Source of the DNA: Mesorhizobium caraganae
GTDB lineage: Bacteria > Pseudomonadota > Alphaproteobacteria > Rhizobiales > Rhizobiaceae
DNA length: 64,000 nucleotides
Direction: 5' to 3'
NCBI RefSeq assembly: GCF_016836705.1
Contig: NZ_JAFCGY010000025.1
Span: 1 to 64,000, forward strand
Part shown: one piece after another, positions 1 through 8,946 of the stretch
Numbering within the stretch: the stretch's first letter is position 1
Layout of the letters: every line of letters begins with the position of its first letter
Notes under the pieces: generated by a model
What the model was told of the DNA's origin: nothing
The model's database searches: none
Seen by the model: only the letters and a program-made list of their open reading frames with translations
Translations under genes and position numbers: made by a program

Positions 1-203
1 CGTGTTTGGAACTCGCCATCCGTGTAGCCCATCTAGGCCCGCGCTCAGATATCCGCGCGCAAAAGGCCGGACATATGAGCGCAAGCGATCCGATCAAACT
101 ATCTCACCAAGCCTTGCAAGCAGGGGGGCCGTCCACATATGAGCACCGGAAGCGCTGGAAGCTGCCGTTCGCAGGCCGGCCTCACCTGAAGATCGGCACA
201 GCC

Positions 204-626
204 TTACTCGGCCGCCTCTTCGATCTTCTCCATATCATCGTCCGACAGGCCGAAATGGTGGCCGATCTCGTGGATCAGCACGTGGGTGACGATGTCGCCC
301 AGCGTCTCTTCGTTCTCGGCCCAGTAGTCGAGGATGGCGCGGCGGTAGAGGGTGATGCGGTTCGGGCCTTCGCCGGTCTGCGGATTCCAACGCTCGGCAA
401 TGCCGCGGCCCTCGAACAGGCCAAGCAGGTCGAACGGCGTCTCCAGCGACAGATCGTCCATGATCTCGTCGGTCGGGAACTCGGCGATCATGATGACGAT
501 CTCGCCGGTCAGCTTGCGAAAATCGTCCGGCAGATGCGCGTACGCCTCCAGCGCCAGAAACTCCATTTCCTCGATCGAGGGCGAGAGTTCGTCGTGCCAG
601 GTGCGGGTCTTGTAGATGCGGGCCAT
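204..626 (-). CDS. Zincin-type metallopeptidase family protein (PF06262-like)
   Basis: A 140-residue protein whose C-terminal third carries HEIGHHFGLSDDD, the HExxH-x8-D zinc-site pattern of the small 'metallopeptidase family' zincins. The two His would bind Zn2+, Glu would be the general base and the Asp the third ligand. The physiological substrate of this family is not established. The start at 626 is chosen because an AAAGGA ribosome-binding site lies just upstream and the family begins with a short MARxY-type N-terminus; the longer in-frame extension toward 1193 overlaps imuA and is low-complexity. It is transcribed divergently from the SOS mutasome genes, but the SOS box lies nearer imuA. 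No signal peptide, so probably cytosolic. Confidence 0.85.
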   Translation of the reverse strand: MARIYKTRTWHDELSPSIEEMEFLALEAYAHLPDDFRKLTGEIVIMIAEFPTDEIMDDLSLETPFDLLGLFEGRGIAERWNPQTGEGPNRITLYRRAILDYWAENEETLGDIVTHVLIHEIGHHFGLSDDDMEKIEEAAE

Positions 627-766
627 GCGTTGTCCTTTGATCCCGGCATATAGGCTTTCGCACCGGACTCGGCAATGAAGCGGCAATTTCATGACGTCAA
701 TGGCTATAGAGGAATAAATTCCTTCTGACTCCGCTTGACTCTTGGGGCACCCTCTGGAATCTATAG

Positions 767-781
767 GAACATAACAGGAAC
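767..781 (+). promoter_or_regulatory. SOS (LexA) box GAAC-N7-GAAC upstream of imuA
   Basis: GAAC, seven bases, GAAC is read directly at this site, 24 bp before the imuA ATG. The direct repeat GAAC/GTTC-N7-GAAC/GTTC is the known LexA operator of alphaproteobacteria. It follows a CTATAG hexamer (761-766) that could act as a -10, with a TTGACT at 735-740 whose spacing (20 bp) is long. Binding would let LexA repress the imuA-imuB-dnaE2 cassette until DNA damage. Confidence 0.85.
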
Positions 782-804
782 AATTGTGAGAGAAACTGAC
801 CGTC

Positions 805-1839
805 ATGGCGACATCAGCCGTGGCGCGGGAGACTGTTTTTGCCCTGCGCCGCCAGATCGCGAAGATCGAGGGAACGCTGCCCGAGCGCCTGGCCGCGCCG
901 GCTGGCGAGCGGCCTCGCGCGCGTGCTGACGGCGATGCCGGCGGGCCAGAATCCGATATCGCACCGGACATCACCATCATCCGGCGCGGCCTTGCCGTAG
1001 CGTCACCGGATGCCTTCCTGCCCACCGGCGTTGAACGCCTCGATGCCACACTCAGCGGCGGCCTGCCGAAAGCCGCCCTCACCGAGATCCATGGCCTCGA
1101 GACCCGCAATGCCGGGGCGGTCGCCGGCTTTGTGCTGTCGCTGGTCAGCCTGATCCTCAGGGGGCAGAGATTGCCCGTACTGTGGATCGGCACGTCGGAG
1201 ATTTTTCGCGAGGCCGGCTTTCCCTATGCCAGGGGATTGCAGGGCATGTTCGGCATCGCGCCGGAGCAATTGCTGTTTTCCGAGGCGGCGAAACTCACCG
1301 ATGCGCTGTGGGTGGCCGAGGAAGCCGCGAAGATGACCGCGCTGGCCGCAATCATCCTCGAAATCCGCGGCAGCCCGCAGCGGCTCGACCTCACCGCAAC
1401 GCGCCGGCTGCACGCTCGCGCGCAAAGCGCCGGCCGGCCGGTGTTTCTGCTGCGCCAGGCCGGCGAGGCCGAACCGACGGCGGCACCCGTACGCCTCATC
1501 GTGTCGGCCGCAGCGGCTGCAAGTCGCCGGACCATCGCCGGGCCGCTCGCCGGCTCGATCGGCCGCCCCGCCTTCACCGTCAGCATCGGCAAGAGCCGTA
1601 GCGCTCTGCCCGGACAATTCACACTGGAGTGGAACCCCGATGAACACAGTTTCGAAGAAAGACGGGAAGAACGGCCAGAGAATTCTGTCGCTGTGGTTTC
1701 CGCATCTCGGGGCGGAGCGGATCCTGCGCCAGCGCCTGGGACGGTCGTGGCGTTCCCGGCCGTCGGATCATTTGCCTCTGGTGATCAGCCATCGCGACCG
1801 CAGCGCCCAGCGCATATCGGCCCTCGACGAGCGGGCTGA
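805..1839 (+). CDS. imuA: ImuA, RecA-like SOS mutagenesis protein
   Basis: 344 residues related to RecA/SulA-like ImuA proteins. It opens with the typical 'LRRQIAKIEG' helix and continues with a RecA-fold core (LPTGVERLDATLSGGLP, then ALTEIHG) that lacks a GxxxxGKT Walker A, as in other ImuA proteins. With ImuB and DnaE2 it forms the damage-inducible mutasome of many bacteria lacking polV. The first gene of the cassette, preceded by the GAAC-N7-GAAC box. The reading frame runs 200 bp into imuB in another frame; the conserved part seems to end near the sequence FTLEWNPD (about residue 280), so the last 60 residues, rich in Arg, Pro and Ala, may be a lineage-specific tail. Confidence 0.88.
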   Translation: MATSAVARETVFALRRQIAKIEGTLPERLAAPAGERPRARADGDAGGPESDIAPDITIIRRGLAVASPDAFLPTGVERLDATLSGGLPKAALTEIHGLETRNAGAVAGFVLSLVSLILRGQRLPVLWIGTSEIFREAGFPYARGLQGMFGIAPEQLLFSEAAKLTDALWVAEEAAKMTALAAIILEIRGSPQRLDLTATRRLHARAQSAGRPVFLLRQAGEAEPTAAPVRLIVSAAAAASRRTIAGPLAGSIGRPAFTVSIGKSRSALPGQFTLEWNPDEHSFEERREERPENSVAVVSASRGGADPAPAPGTVVAFPAVGSFASGDQPSRPQRPAHIGPRRAG

Positions 1840-3253
1840 GGCGCTGCATCTGAAGCGCGGCATGGGCATTGCCGACGCGCGCGCCATGCATCCCTCGATC
1901 GACATCGTCGAGGCCGACCCGGAAGCCGACCGAAGGCTGCTCGAAGGCCTCGCCGACTGGTGCGATCGCTACACGCCGCTGGTGGCGCTGGACGGCGCCG
2001 ACGGGCTTTATCTCGACGTCACCGGCTGCACGCATTTGTTCGGCGGCGAGCGCGCCATGCTGGATGACATTCTTGCACGCTTTTTCCAGCAGGGTTTCGA
2101 TGTTCGCGCCGGGCTTGCCGCGACGCCGGGTGCTGCCTGGGCGGCAGCGCGCTTTTGCGGCGACCGCATCGTTCCCTCAGGCGAGGAGGAAGCGCTGCTT
2201 GCCCCTTTGCCGCTGGCCGCGCTACGCATCGAAGCCGATATCCGCGCCAGCCTGGAAAGCGTGGGTCTGCGCACCGCGGGTGCGGTCATGGCGGCCCCGC
2301 GCGCGCCGCTCGCCCGCCGCTTCGGCTCTACCTTGCTGTTGCGGCTAGACCAGGCGCTCGGCCGCCTCGACGAGGCAGTGTCGCCGCGCCTGCCGGTGGC
2401 GCCGCTTTCGGTCGAGCGCCACCTCGCCGAGCCGGTCGTGCTCACCGCCGAGATCGAGCGGCTGGTGGAAATGCTGGCGGTGACGCTGAAGATCGACCTC
2501 GAGCGCCGCGGCGAAGGCGCCAGGATGCTGGCGCTGCTTTTGTTTCGCGTCGACGGCGCCGTCAGCCGCATCGCCGTCGGCACCTCACGGCCCCTGCGCG
2601 AGCCGAAGCTGATCCAGCGCCTGTTCCACGAGCGGCTGACCGCACTCGAACAGGACATCGATGCCGGTTACGGCTTCGACCTGGTGCGGCTTTCCGTGCT
2701 GGCGGCCGCCGCCTTCGACATGCAGCAGGCCGATTTGACCGGAGAGATCGAGGACGACGGCGCCGACATCGCGCTGTTTGCCGACCGCATCCGCGCCCGG
2801 CTCGGCGACAATGCTGTGCTCAAAGCGGTCGCCGTCGAGAGCCATCTGCCGGAGCGCGCCGTCGCCACCATCCCCTTCTCCGAGGCGCCGCAGCGGACCA
2901 CGCCGCCGAAAAGATCGGACCGGAAAGACGCACCGCCAACAACCATCTTCCCGCCGGAGCGGCCGATCCGGCTGTTCCGTTCGCCCGAGCCGATCGAAGT
3001 GCCGGCCACCGAAATGCCGGAGGGACCGCCGATGAATTTCCGCTGGCGCCGCGCGCTCTACCGGGTCGCCCGCGCCGAAGGGCCCGAGCGCATCGCGCCG
3101 GAATGGTGGCAGAAGGGTGAGGAGGACGCGCCGACGCGCGATTATTTCCGCATCGAGGACAGCGACGGCCGCCGCTACTGGCTCTACCGCCAGGGGCTCT
3201 ACGGCGCCGGCCAGCCTTCGCCGCGCTGGTTCATGCACGGGGTCTTCGCATGA
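1640..3253 (+). CDS. imuB: ImuB, Y-family polymerase-like translesion protein
   Basis: 537 residues of the DinB/Y-family-like ImuB group. RILSLWFPHL near the N-terminus replaces the DxD-bearing strand of active Y-family enzymes, and DGADGLYLDVTGCTHLFGGE is the ImuB signature region (palm). The missing acidic residues agree with the accepted role of ImuB as a catalytically inactive adapter linking DnaE2 to the clamp. QADLTGE (about residue 355) might be a clamp-binding motif, but this is weak. The start at 1640 overlaps imuA by 200 bp; a later non-ATG start just before RILSLW is possible. The stop overlaps the dnaE2 start in ATGA, indicating translational coupling. Confidence 0.9.
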   Translation: MNTVSKKDGKNGQRILSLWFPHLGAERILRQRLGRSWRSRPSDHLPLVISHRDRSAQRISALDERAEALHLKRGMGIADARAMHPSIDIVEADPEADRRLLEGLADWCDRYTPLVALDGADGLYLDVTGCTHLFGGERAMLDDILARFFQQGFDVRAGLAATPGAAWAAARFCGDRIVPSGEEEALLAPLPLAALRIEADIRASLESVGLRTAGAVMAAPRAPLARRFGSTLLLRLDQALGRLDEAVSPRLPVAPLSVERHLAEPVVLTAEIERLVEMLAVTLKIDLERRGEGARMLALLLFRVDGAVSRIAVGTSRPLREPKLIQRLFHERLTALEQDIDAGYGFDLVRLSVLAAAAFDMQQADLTGEIEDDGADIALFADRIRARLGDNAVLKAVAVESHLPERAVATIPFSEAPQRTTPPKRSDRKDAPPTTIFPPERPIRLFRSPEPIEVPATEMPEGPPMNFRWRRALYRVARAEGPERIAPEWWQKGEEDAPTRDYFRIEDSDGRRYWLYRQGLYGAGQPSPRWFMHGVFA

Positions 3254-6200
3254 ACGCGCTGACCGTCATCCCCTATGCCGAATTCGGCATCCAGTCGAAT
3301 TTCTCCTTCCTACGCGGCGCCTCCAAGCCGGAGGAGCTGGTGGTGGCGGCCAAATTCCTCGGCTTCTCCTCGATCGGGCTTGCCGACCGCAACACGGTCG
3401 CCGGCGTCGTGCGCGCCTGGCAGCAGGCCAAGGTCGAGAAGCTCGCCTACCACCCCGGCTGCCGCCTGGTGTTCGGCGACGGCACGCCGGACATTCTCGC
3501 CTATCCGCAGAACCGCAAGGGCTGGGGCCATCTCTGCCGCATGCTGACGCAGGCCAATCTGCGCGACGAAAACGAGAAGGGCGCGACCCTTCTCCAGCGC
3601 AGCGACCTGCTCGAATGGGGCGACCTGCTGTCGCTGGCGGTGCTGCCGGATCTCTCGGCGAGTGCCGACGATCCCCTGGCATTGATCCGTCAGCTGAAGG
3701 AGCGTTTTGGCGCAAACCTGCGGCTTGGCGTGGCGCCGGACTATCGCGGCAATGATCGCTTCCGCATCGAGCAGGCGGCCGCCATGGCCGAAGCCGCCGG
3801 CGTGCCGCTGATGGCGACCAACGACGTGCTCTATCACACAGCCGAGCGGCGCTCGCTGCAGGATGTGCTTACCGCCATCCGCCTCAATGTGCCGGTCGCC
3901 GAGGTCGGGCTGGAACTGACGGCCAATGCCGAGCGCCATCTGAAGCCGCCGCTGGAAATGGCCCGCCTCTTTCGCCGCCATCCGCAGGCGCTGGCCGAGA
4001 CGCTGCGCTTTGCCGGCGAACTCAGCTTCTCGCTTGGCGATCTCCAGTACAATTATCCCGACGAGCCGACGCAATCGGGCCTCGGGCCGCAGGCCGAGCT
4101 CGAGCGTCTGGCCAGGGAGGGGGCCGCCACGCGCTATCCGGCGGGCGTCCCCGCTTCCGTCTCGCAGCGCATCGGCGAAGAGCTCGCTCTGATCGAGCGC
4201 CTGAACTATGCGCGCTATTTCCTCACCGTTTACGACATTGTCCAGTTCGCCCGCAACGAGGGCATTCTGTGCCAGGGCAGAGGCTCGGCCGCCAATTCGA
4301 TCGTCTGCTTCTGCATCGGCATCACCGAGGTCGGCCCCGAGCGCATCGACACGCTGTTCGAGCGGTTCATTTCCGAGGAGCGCAACGAGCCGCCCGATAT
4401 CGACGTCGACTTCGAACATGAGCGGCGCGAGGAGGTGATCCAGTACATCTACTCCAAATACAGCGCCAAGCGCACCGCGCTGGCGGCCGCCGTCATCAGC
4501 TATCGCGGCCGCTCGGCATTGCGCGAGGTGGCCAAGGCCATGGGCCTGTCGGACGATGTCCGCAGCGCGCTCTCCAGTTCGATCTGGGGCTGGTCGACCT
4601 CGGAGCTCGGCGAGAAGGAGGCCCATGCCGGCGGCCTCGACCGCAACGAGACCTCGACCCGTCACGTGATCGCCCACGCCAACGAGATCATGGGCTTTCC
4701 CCGGCATTTGTCGCAGCATGTCGGCGGCTTCGTCATCACCAGGGACCGGCTCGACGAGATCGTCCCCATCGTCAAGACGGCGATGGAGGCGCGCAAGATG
4801 GTCGAATGGGACAAGGACGATCTCGACGCGGTCAAGATTTTGAAGGTCGACGTGCTGGCGCTCGGCATGCTGACCTGCCTGAAACGCGCCTTCACCTTGC
4901 TCACCAATCATTATCCGGATGCGCGCGATGAGTATGGCAGGCCCTATGTGCTGGGCAGCCTCCCGCCAGAGAACAAGCATGTCTACGACATGATCGGCCG
5001 CGCCGACACGCTCGGCGTCTTCCAGATCGAATCGCGTGCCCAGATGTCGATGCTGCCAAGGCTCAAGCCAAAGGATTTCTACGACCTTGTCATCGAGGTG
5101 GCGATCGTGCGGCCGGGCCCGATCCAGGGCGACATGGTTCATCCCTATCTGCGCCGCCGGCAAGGTAAGGAGAAAGCCGAGTATCAAAAGCCGGAGCTGG
5201 AGGCGATCCTCAAGAAGACGCTGGGCGTGCCGCTGTTCCAGGAGCAGGCGATGAAGATCGCCATCGTCGCCGGCGGCTTCAAGCCGGGCGAGGCCGACGA
5301 ATTGCGCCGCGCCATGGCCACCTTCAAGCGCACCGGCACCATCGGCAATTACTGCCAGCGCATGATCGACGGCATGGTCGGCAAGGGATACACCAAGGAC
5401 TTCGCCGAGCGCTGCTTCAAGCAGATCGAAGGTTTCGGCGAATACGGCTTTCCCGAAAGCCACGCCGCCTCCTTCGCGCTGCTCGTCTATGCCTCGTGCT
5501 GGTTCAAGACGTTCTATCCCGACGTGTTCTGCGCCGCGATCCTCAATTCGCAGCCGATGGGGTTTTATCAACCGGCGCAGCTGGTGCGCGACGCGCGCGA
5601 CCATGGCGTCGATATCCGCGACGTCGACGTCAATTTTTCCGGCTGGGACTGCACGCTGGAGGAAGACGAATTCGACCCGGCCCGCATCCTGCCGCGCCAT
5701 GCCGAGATGCGCGGTGTCATCGAGACAAAGCACGCCGTGCGGCTCGGCTTCAGGCAGATCAAGGGACTGTCCAAGGAGCGCATGGAGCAGTTTGCCGAGC
5801 GGCGCGGCGCCGGCTATTCAAGCGTCAGGGATGTCTGGCTGCGCTCCGGCCTCGATGTCGACGACATCGAAAGACTGGCGCAGGCCGACGCCTTCCGCTC
5901 GCTCGGCCTCGACCGTCGTAAAGCCTTGTGGGCGGTGCGCGCGCTGGACGGCAAGAGTGCCGCCGAAAGACTGCCGCTGTTCGACCAGCCGGCGATCCGC
6001 CTGCGCGAGCTCGAACCCGCAACAAAACTGCCGACAATGCCGCTCGGTGAACATGTCATCCACGACTACCGCTCACTCGGCCTGTCGCTAAAGGCGCATC
6101 CGGTCGCCTTCCTGCGCGAGCGGCTCGACCGCGCCGGCGTCATCCCCAATGCCAACCTTGGCGCGGTTCGCGACGGCAGGCGGGTTTCCGTCGCCGGCCT

Positions 6201-6528
6201 GGTGCTGGTGCGCCAGCGTCCCGGCAAGGGCAATGCGATCTTCCTGACCCTGGAGGACGACAAGGCCGTCGCCAACGTCATTTTCTGGGAAAGGACGTTT
6301 ACCCGCTTCCGCCCTATCGTCATGGGCGCCCGCTTCGTCAAGGTCACCGGCAAGCTGCAGTCGGAATCCGATGTCATCCACATCGTCGCCGAAAAGATCG
6401 AGGATCTGACGCCCTGGCTGACGGTGCTGCTGGAGGAGATGACACCGGCCGTGCCAGCCCGGCCGGATATCGCAACGCTGTCAGACAAGGCCGAGAGGGT
6501 CATGCCCAAGGGAAGGAATTTTCAGTAG
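3250..6528 (+). CDS. dnaE2: DnaE2, error-prone DNA polymerase III alpha homolog
   Basis: 1092 residues, the usual length of error-prone DnaE2 rather than the replicative DnaE1 (about 1160-1200). The N-terminal PHP domain begins AEFGIQSNFSFLRGAS; the palm holds the catalytic PPDIDVDFEH (about residues 380-390) and a second acidic region in VDVLALGML; helix-hairpin-helix segments follow and an OB-fold begins at VSVAGLVLVRQRPGKG (about residue 980). It copies past lesions together with ImuA and ImuB in the SOS response. Last gene of the operon, starting inside the ImuB stop (ATGA). No terminator of the simple hairpin plus T type was seen; a large inverted repeat follows. Confidence 0.96.
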   Translation: MNALTVIPYAEFGIQSNFSFLRGASKPEELVVAAKFLGFSSIGLADRNTVAGVVRAWQQAKVEKLAYHPGCRLVFGDGTPDILAYPQNRKGWGHLCRMLTQANLRDENEKGATLLQRSDLLEWGDLLSLAVLPDLSASADDPLALIRQLKERFGANLRLGVAPDYRGNDRFRIEQAAAMAEAAGVPLMATNDVLYHTAERRSLQDVLTAIRLNVPVAEVGLELTANAERHLKPPLEMARLFRRHPQALAETLRFAGELSFSLGDLQYNYPDEPTQSGLGPQAELERLAREGAATRYPAGVPASVSQRIGEELALIERLNYARYFLTVYDIVQFARNEGILCQGRGSAANSIVCFCIGITEVGPERIDTLFERFISEERNEPPDIDVDFEHERREEVIQYIYSKYSAKRTALAAAVISYRGRSALREVAKAMGLSDDVRSALSSSIWGWSTSELGEKEAHAGGLDRNETSTRHVIAHANEIMGFPRHLSQHVGGFVITRDRLDEIVPIVKTAMEARKMVEWDKDDLDAVKILKVDVLALGMLTCLKRAFTLLTNHYPDARDEYGRPYVLGSLPPENKHVYDMIGRADTLGVFQIESRAQMSMLPRLKPKDFYDLVIEVAIVRPGPIQGDMVHPYLRRRQGKEKAEYQKPELEAILKKTLGVPLFQEQAMKIAIVAGGFKPGEADELRRAMATFKRTGTIGNYCQRMIDGMVGKGYTKDFAERCFKQIEGFGEYGFPESHAASFALLVYASCWFKTFYPDVFCAAILNSQPMGFYQPAQLVRDARDHGVDIRDVDVNFSGWDCTLEEDEFDPARILPRHAEMRGVIETKHAVRLGFRQIKGLSKERMEQFAERRGAGYSSVRDVWLRSGLDVDDIERLAQADAFRSLGLDRRKALWAVRALDGKSAAERLPLFDQPAIRLRELEPATKLPTMPLGEHVIHDYRSLGLSLKAHPVAFLRERLDRAGVIPNANLGAVRDGRRVSVAGLVLVRQRPGKGNAIFLTLEDDKAVANVIFWERTFTRFRPIVMGARFVKVTGKLQSESDVIHIVAEKIEDLTPWLTVLLEEMTPAVPARPDIATLSDKAERVMPKGRNFQ

Positions 6529-6553
6529 GGCTTTATGGAGACGCCCATCGCGT

Positions 6554-6734
6554 CGTCATCCTGGGGCGAAGCAAGGAGCGAAGCGACGCGGCGCAGACTC
6601 CCGGGATCCATGCCGTGACATTAAGGCGTGAAACGGTGCAGAATTCTGCTCCGCTGCACCCTTCGATCACGTCGCGGCATGGATCCTAGGGTCTCCGCGA
6701 CGCCGCTTCGCAGCTGCTCCGCCCTAGGATGACG
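6554..6734. repeat. Long intergenic inverted repeat (about 65-bp arms)
   Basis: The left arm (6554-6620, starting CGTCATCCTGGGGCGAAGC) and right arm (6670-6734, ending GCCCTAGGATGACG) are imperfect reverse complements over their full length: the reverse complement of the right arm also starts CGTCATCCTAGGGCGGAGC and ends with GATCCATGCCGCGAC. The roughly 50-bp centre differs. It sits between the convergent dnaE2 and Trm112-like genes. This is the layout of a palindromic intergenic repeat or small non-autonomous element of rhizobial genomes; it could also stop transcription. Confidence 0.75.
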
Positions 6735-6810
6735 AAGGGAGGAGCGTTTCGGTCAATCTCCAAGGTTTGCGATTTGCCCCTAAAAGGAACGATCAAGGGC
6801 TACCTGCCGA

Positions 6811-7065
6811 TCAGCGTCCAGCCTGCGCCGGCCCACTCAGCCGCGGCGGCGACAGCACATCCTCCGCCGAAATCGTCCGCGCCTCCGAGGGCAGCATGAT
6901 CGGGATGCCGTCGCGTACGGGGTAGGCGAGCTTGGCGATCCGCGAGATCAACTCGCCGCGTTCCGGGTCCCAGGCCAGCGGCCCCTTGGTCAGCGGGCAG
7001 GCCAGCAGCTCCAGCAGTTTTGGATCGACATTGGCCGTCTTGCCGTCACGCCCGTCCGCTGCCAT
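6811..7065 (-). CDS. Trm112 family protein
   Basis: 84 residues matching the short bacterial Trm112/UPF0434 family: LLELLACPLTKGPL followed by LISRIAKLAYPVRDGIPIMLP is the typical core. Bacterial members have a single CP pair instead of the four-Cys zinc site of the eukaryotic methyltransferase activator. Their role is unclear, but they may partner with methyltransferases or glycolipid enzymes. An AGAGGA ribosome-binding site precedes the ATG at 7065. It lies 47 bp downstream of the Lon N-domain gene on the same strand, so probably co-transcribed with it. The first 10 residues (AADGRDGK) and the Pro-rich tail look dispensable. Confidence 0.85.
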   Translation of the reverse strand: MAADGRDGKTANVDPKLLELLACPLTKGPLAWDPERGELISRIAKLAYPVRDGIPIMLPSEARTISAEDVLSPPRLSGPAQAGR

Positions 7066-7112
7066 CGTTCCTCTTCCCGGCCAATCACCGGCCCAAGATG
7101 CGTTGACACACC

Positions 7113-7784
7113 TTACTGCAAACTCGAGCCAAAATCCTCATTCTCGCGCGCCAGCGCCATTTCGGTGATGGCGATCAGCGTCTCGGCACGGGCTCTCAAG
7201 TCGGGCGCTTCCAACAGCGCCTGTTTCTCGGCCGGGCCGTAAGGCGCCATCATCGACAGCGCGTTGACCAGCATGGCGTTTTCGGCGCGGCTGACGCTTT
7301 CCCAGTCGGCCTCGAGCTCATTGGCCTGCAGATAGGCGCGAAACGCTTTCAAGAGCGCCGGCCGGTCGACCTCGCTCGCCGCCTGGTCTTCGCTAAGATC
7401 GGTGAGGAACGGCGCCAGCTTGCATTGCCGGAACGGCGTCTTCAACGGCAGCTCATGCGTGATGCGGAACCGGCACACACCCTGCAGCGAAATCAAATAG
7501 CGGCCGTCGCCGCTCTCGGCCATCGAGATGATGCGCCCGGCGCAGCCGACATTGCACAGTTCCGGCTCGCCATCGGCGCGCAGTGCGCCGTCGAGGCTGG
7601 GCTGGATGATGCCGATCAGCCGCGCGCCGGCGATCGCCTCATCCACCATCTGCAGATAGCGCGGCTCGAAAATGTTGAGCGGCATACGGCCGCCCGGCAG
7701 GAGCAGCGCGCCGGCAAGCGGAAACACCGGGATGGTCGACGGCAGATCCTTGCCGACCCGGTAATGTGCGTTTCCGACCTGCAC
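7113..7784 (-). CDS. Lon N-terminal (substrate-binding) domain protein
   Basis: 223 residues made of the Lon protease N-domain alone, without AAA or Ser-Lys protease parts. TIPVFPLAGALLLPGG-MPLNIFEPRYLQMV is the hallmark start, followed by IGIIQPS and GCAGRI. Stand-alone LonN proteins (PF02190) are widespread in alphaproteobacteria; a substrate-recognition or proteostasis role is presumed. The start is a GTG at 7784, supported by GGAGG six bases upstream. It is followed after 47 bp by the Trm112-like gene and preceded by the thioredoxin/TPR co-chaperone gene on the same strand (110 bp away), a neighbourhood that fits protein quality control. Confidence 0.88.
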   Translation of the reverse strand: MQVGNAHYRVGKDLPSTIPVFPLAGALLLPGGRMPLNIFEPRYLQMVDEAIAGARLIGIIQPSLDGALRADGEPELCNVGCAGRIISMAESGDGRYLISLQGVCRFRITHELPLKTPFRQCKLAPFLTDLSEDQAASEVDRPALLKAFRAYLQANELEADWESVSRAENAMLVNALSMMAPYGPAEKQALLEAPDLRARAETLIAITEMALARENEDFGSSLQ

Positions 7785-7894
7785 TTAAGTCCTCCGATCG
7801 CTTCGGGCGCGACAGTATCGGCCTAATCTGGCGCAGCCGACGCCGGCCGCAAGGTCCCAAAACCATTCCGCCGGTAATTTCGCCGGCGAACGGC

Positions 7895-8890
7895 TCAGGA
7901 AAACAGCAGCGACGACAATTTGCGCCGCGCCGCCAGCGTCGCTTCGTCGGTCATGCCCCAGGCCTCGAACAGCTTCAACAGCTGCGCCCTGGCGCCGTCC
8001 TCGTTCCAGGTGCGGTCGGCCTTGATGATGGCCAGCAGATTGTCGGCCGCCGCATGGCGATCGCCTCGCGCATTCTGGACCATGGCTAGATCGAAACGCG
8101 CCTGGTGGTCGCCGGGATTGGCGGCCAGGCGCTGCTCGAACTCGGCGGGATTGCCAAGCGCTGCCGCTTCAGCCGCCAGCGTCATCTTGGCGCGCAGCGC
8201 GGCAAGTGCAGGCGCATCCTTCTTGGCCTCCGGCGCCGTTGCCAGCAGCGCCTCGGCGCCTTGCGCGTCGCCAGCCTCGAACAAAAGCTCGCCCAACCCG
8301 GCGATCGCCTCGATCGTCTCCGGCGCCTGCGCCAGTATGGCGTCATAGATGTCGGCTGCGGTCTGCGCATCGCCCGCCGCATGCGCTTCGGCTGCCGCGG
8401 CCAAAGCCTCTGCGACCGGCGGCGCGCCATTACCCTTGCCGCCGACCTTGGTGATGAATTCGCCCATCTGGCTCTCGGGAATGGCGCCCATGAAGCCGTC
8501 AACCGGCTGGCCGTCCTTGAAGGCGATGACCGCCGGGATCGACTGGATGCCGAGCTGGCCGGCGATCGAGGGATGATCGTCGATGTTCATCTTGACCAGC
8601 TTGACCTTGCCGCCGGCGGCCTTGACCGCCTTTTCCAGCTGCGGCGTAAGCTGCTTGCAGGGCCCGCACCACGGCGCCCAGAAATCGACCAGCACCGGCT
8701 GTTTCCGCGATTCCTGGATGACGTCGGCGGCGAAGGCGGCGGTCGTGGTGTCCTTGATCAGGTCTCCACCGGCCGGTGCCGCGCCGGGCACGGCCTTGGC
8801 CGGCTCGGCGCCGCCATACTGCACGGAGGTGGTGTACTGGCCGGAATTGCCGCCGAATTGGCCGCCAAACGGATTGCTGTTGTCGCTCAT
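7895..8890 (-). CDS. cnoX: Thioredoxin-TPR co-chaperone, CnoX/YbbN-like
   Basis: 331 residues: a Gly/Asn/Gln-rich leader (residues 1-40), a thioredoxin fold with WAPWCGPCKQL (about residues 73-83) and cis-Pro region IQSIPAVIAF, then a C-terminal TPR-like helical half rich in Ala. This is the architecture of CnoX (YbbN), a holdase that protects oxidised proteins and hands them to GroEL or DnaK. Unlike E. coli CnoX the full CxxC motif is present, as in the Caulobacter-type protein, so it may also reduce disulphides. The ATG at 8890 is the only sensible start. Upstream lies a palindromic repeat (8947-8994). Confidence 0.88.
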   Translation of the reverse strand: MSDNSNPFGGQFGGNSGQYTTSVQYGGAEPAKAVPGAAPAGGDLIKDTTTAAFAADVIQESRKQPVLVDFWAPWCGPCKQLTPQLEKAVKAAGGKVKLVKMNIDDHPSIAGQLGIQSIPAVIAFKDGQPVDGFMGAIPESQMGEFITKVGGKGNGAPPVAEALAAAAEAHAAGDAQTAADIYDAILAQAPETIEAIAGLGELLFEAGDAQGAEALLATAPEAKKDAPALAALRAKMTLAAEAAALGNPAEFEQRLAANPGDHQARFDLAMVQNARGDRHAAADNLLAIIKADRTWNEDGARAQLLKLFEAWGMTDEATLAARRKLSSLLFS

Positions 8891-8946
8891 GTCGTCGCCC
8901 TTCCGGTCGCGCCCCTCGCCAGCGGAGCAGGCGCGACATCCTTGCT

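Noticed and set aside
6..653. Long plus-strand open frame at the window start
   Set aside because: It is the antisense of the metallopeptidase gene with Arg/Val/Gln/Asp-rich composition and no ribosome-binding site.
735..766. Standard -35/-10 promoter for imuA
   Set aside because: TTGACT and CTATAG are 20 bp apart, longer than the usual 16-18; kept only as a note on the SOS box entry.
3310..5733. 807-codon minus-strand frame opposite dnaE2
   Set aside because: Antisense shadow produced by high-GC codon bias in dnaE2; contains no recognisable domain.
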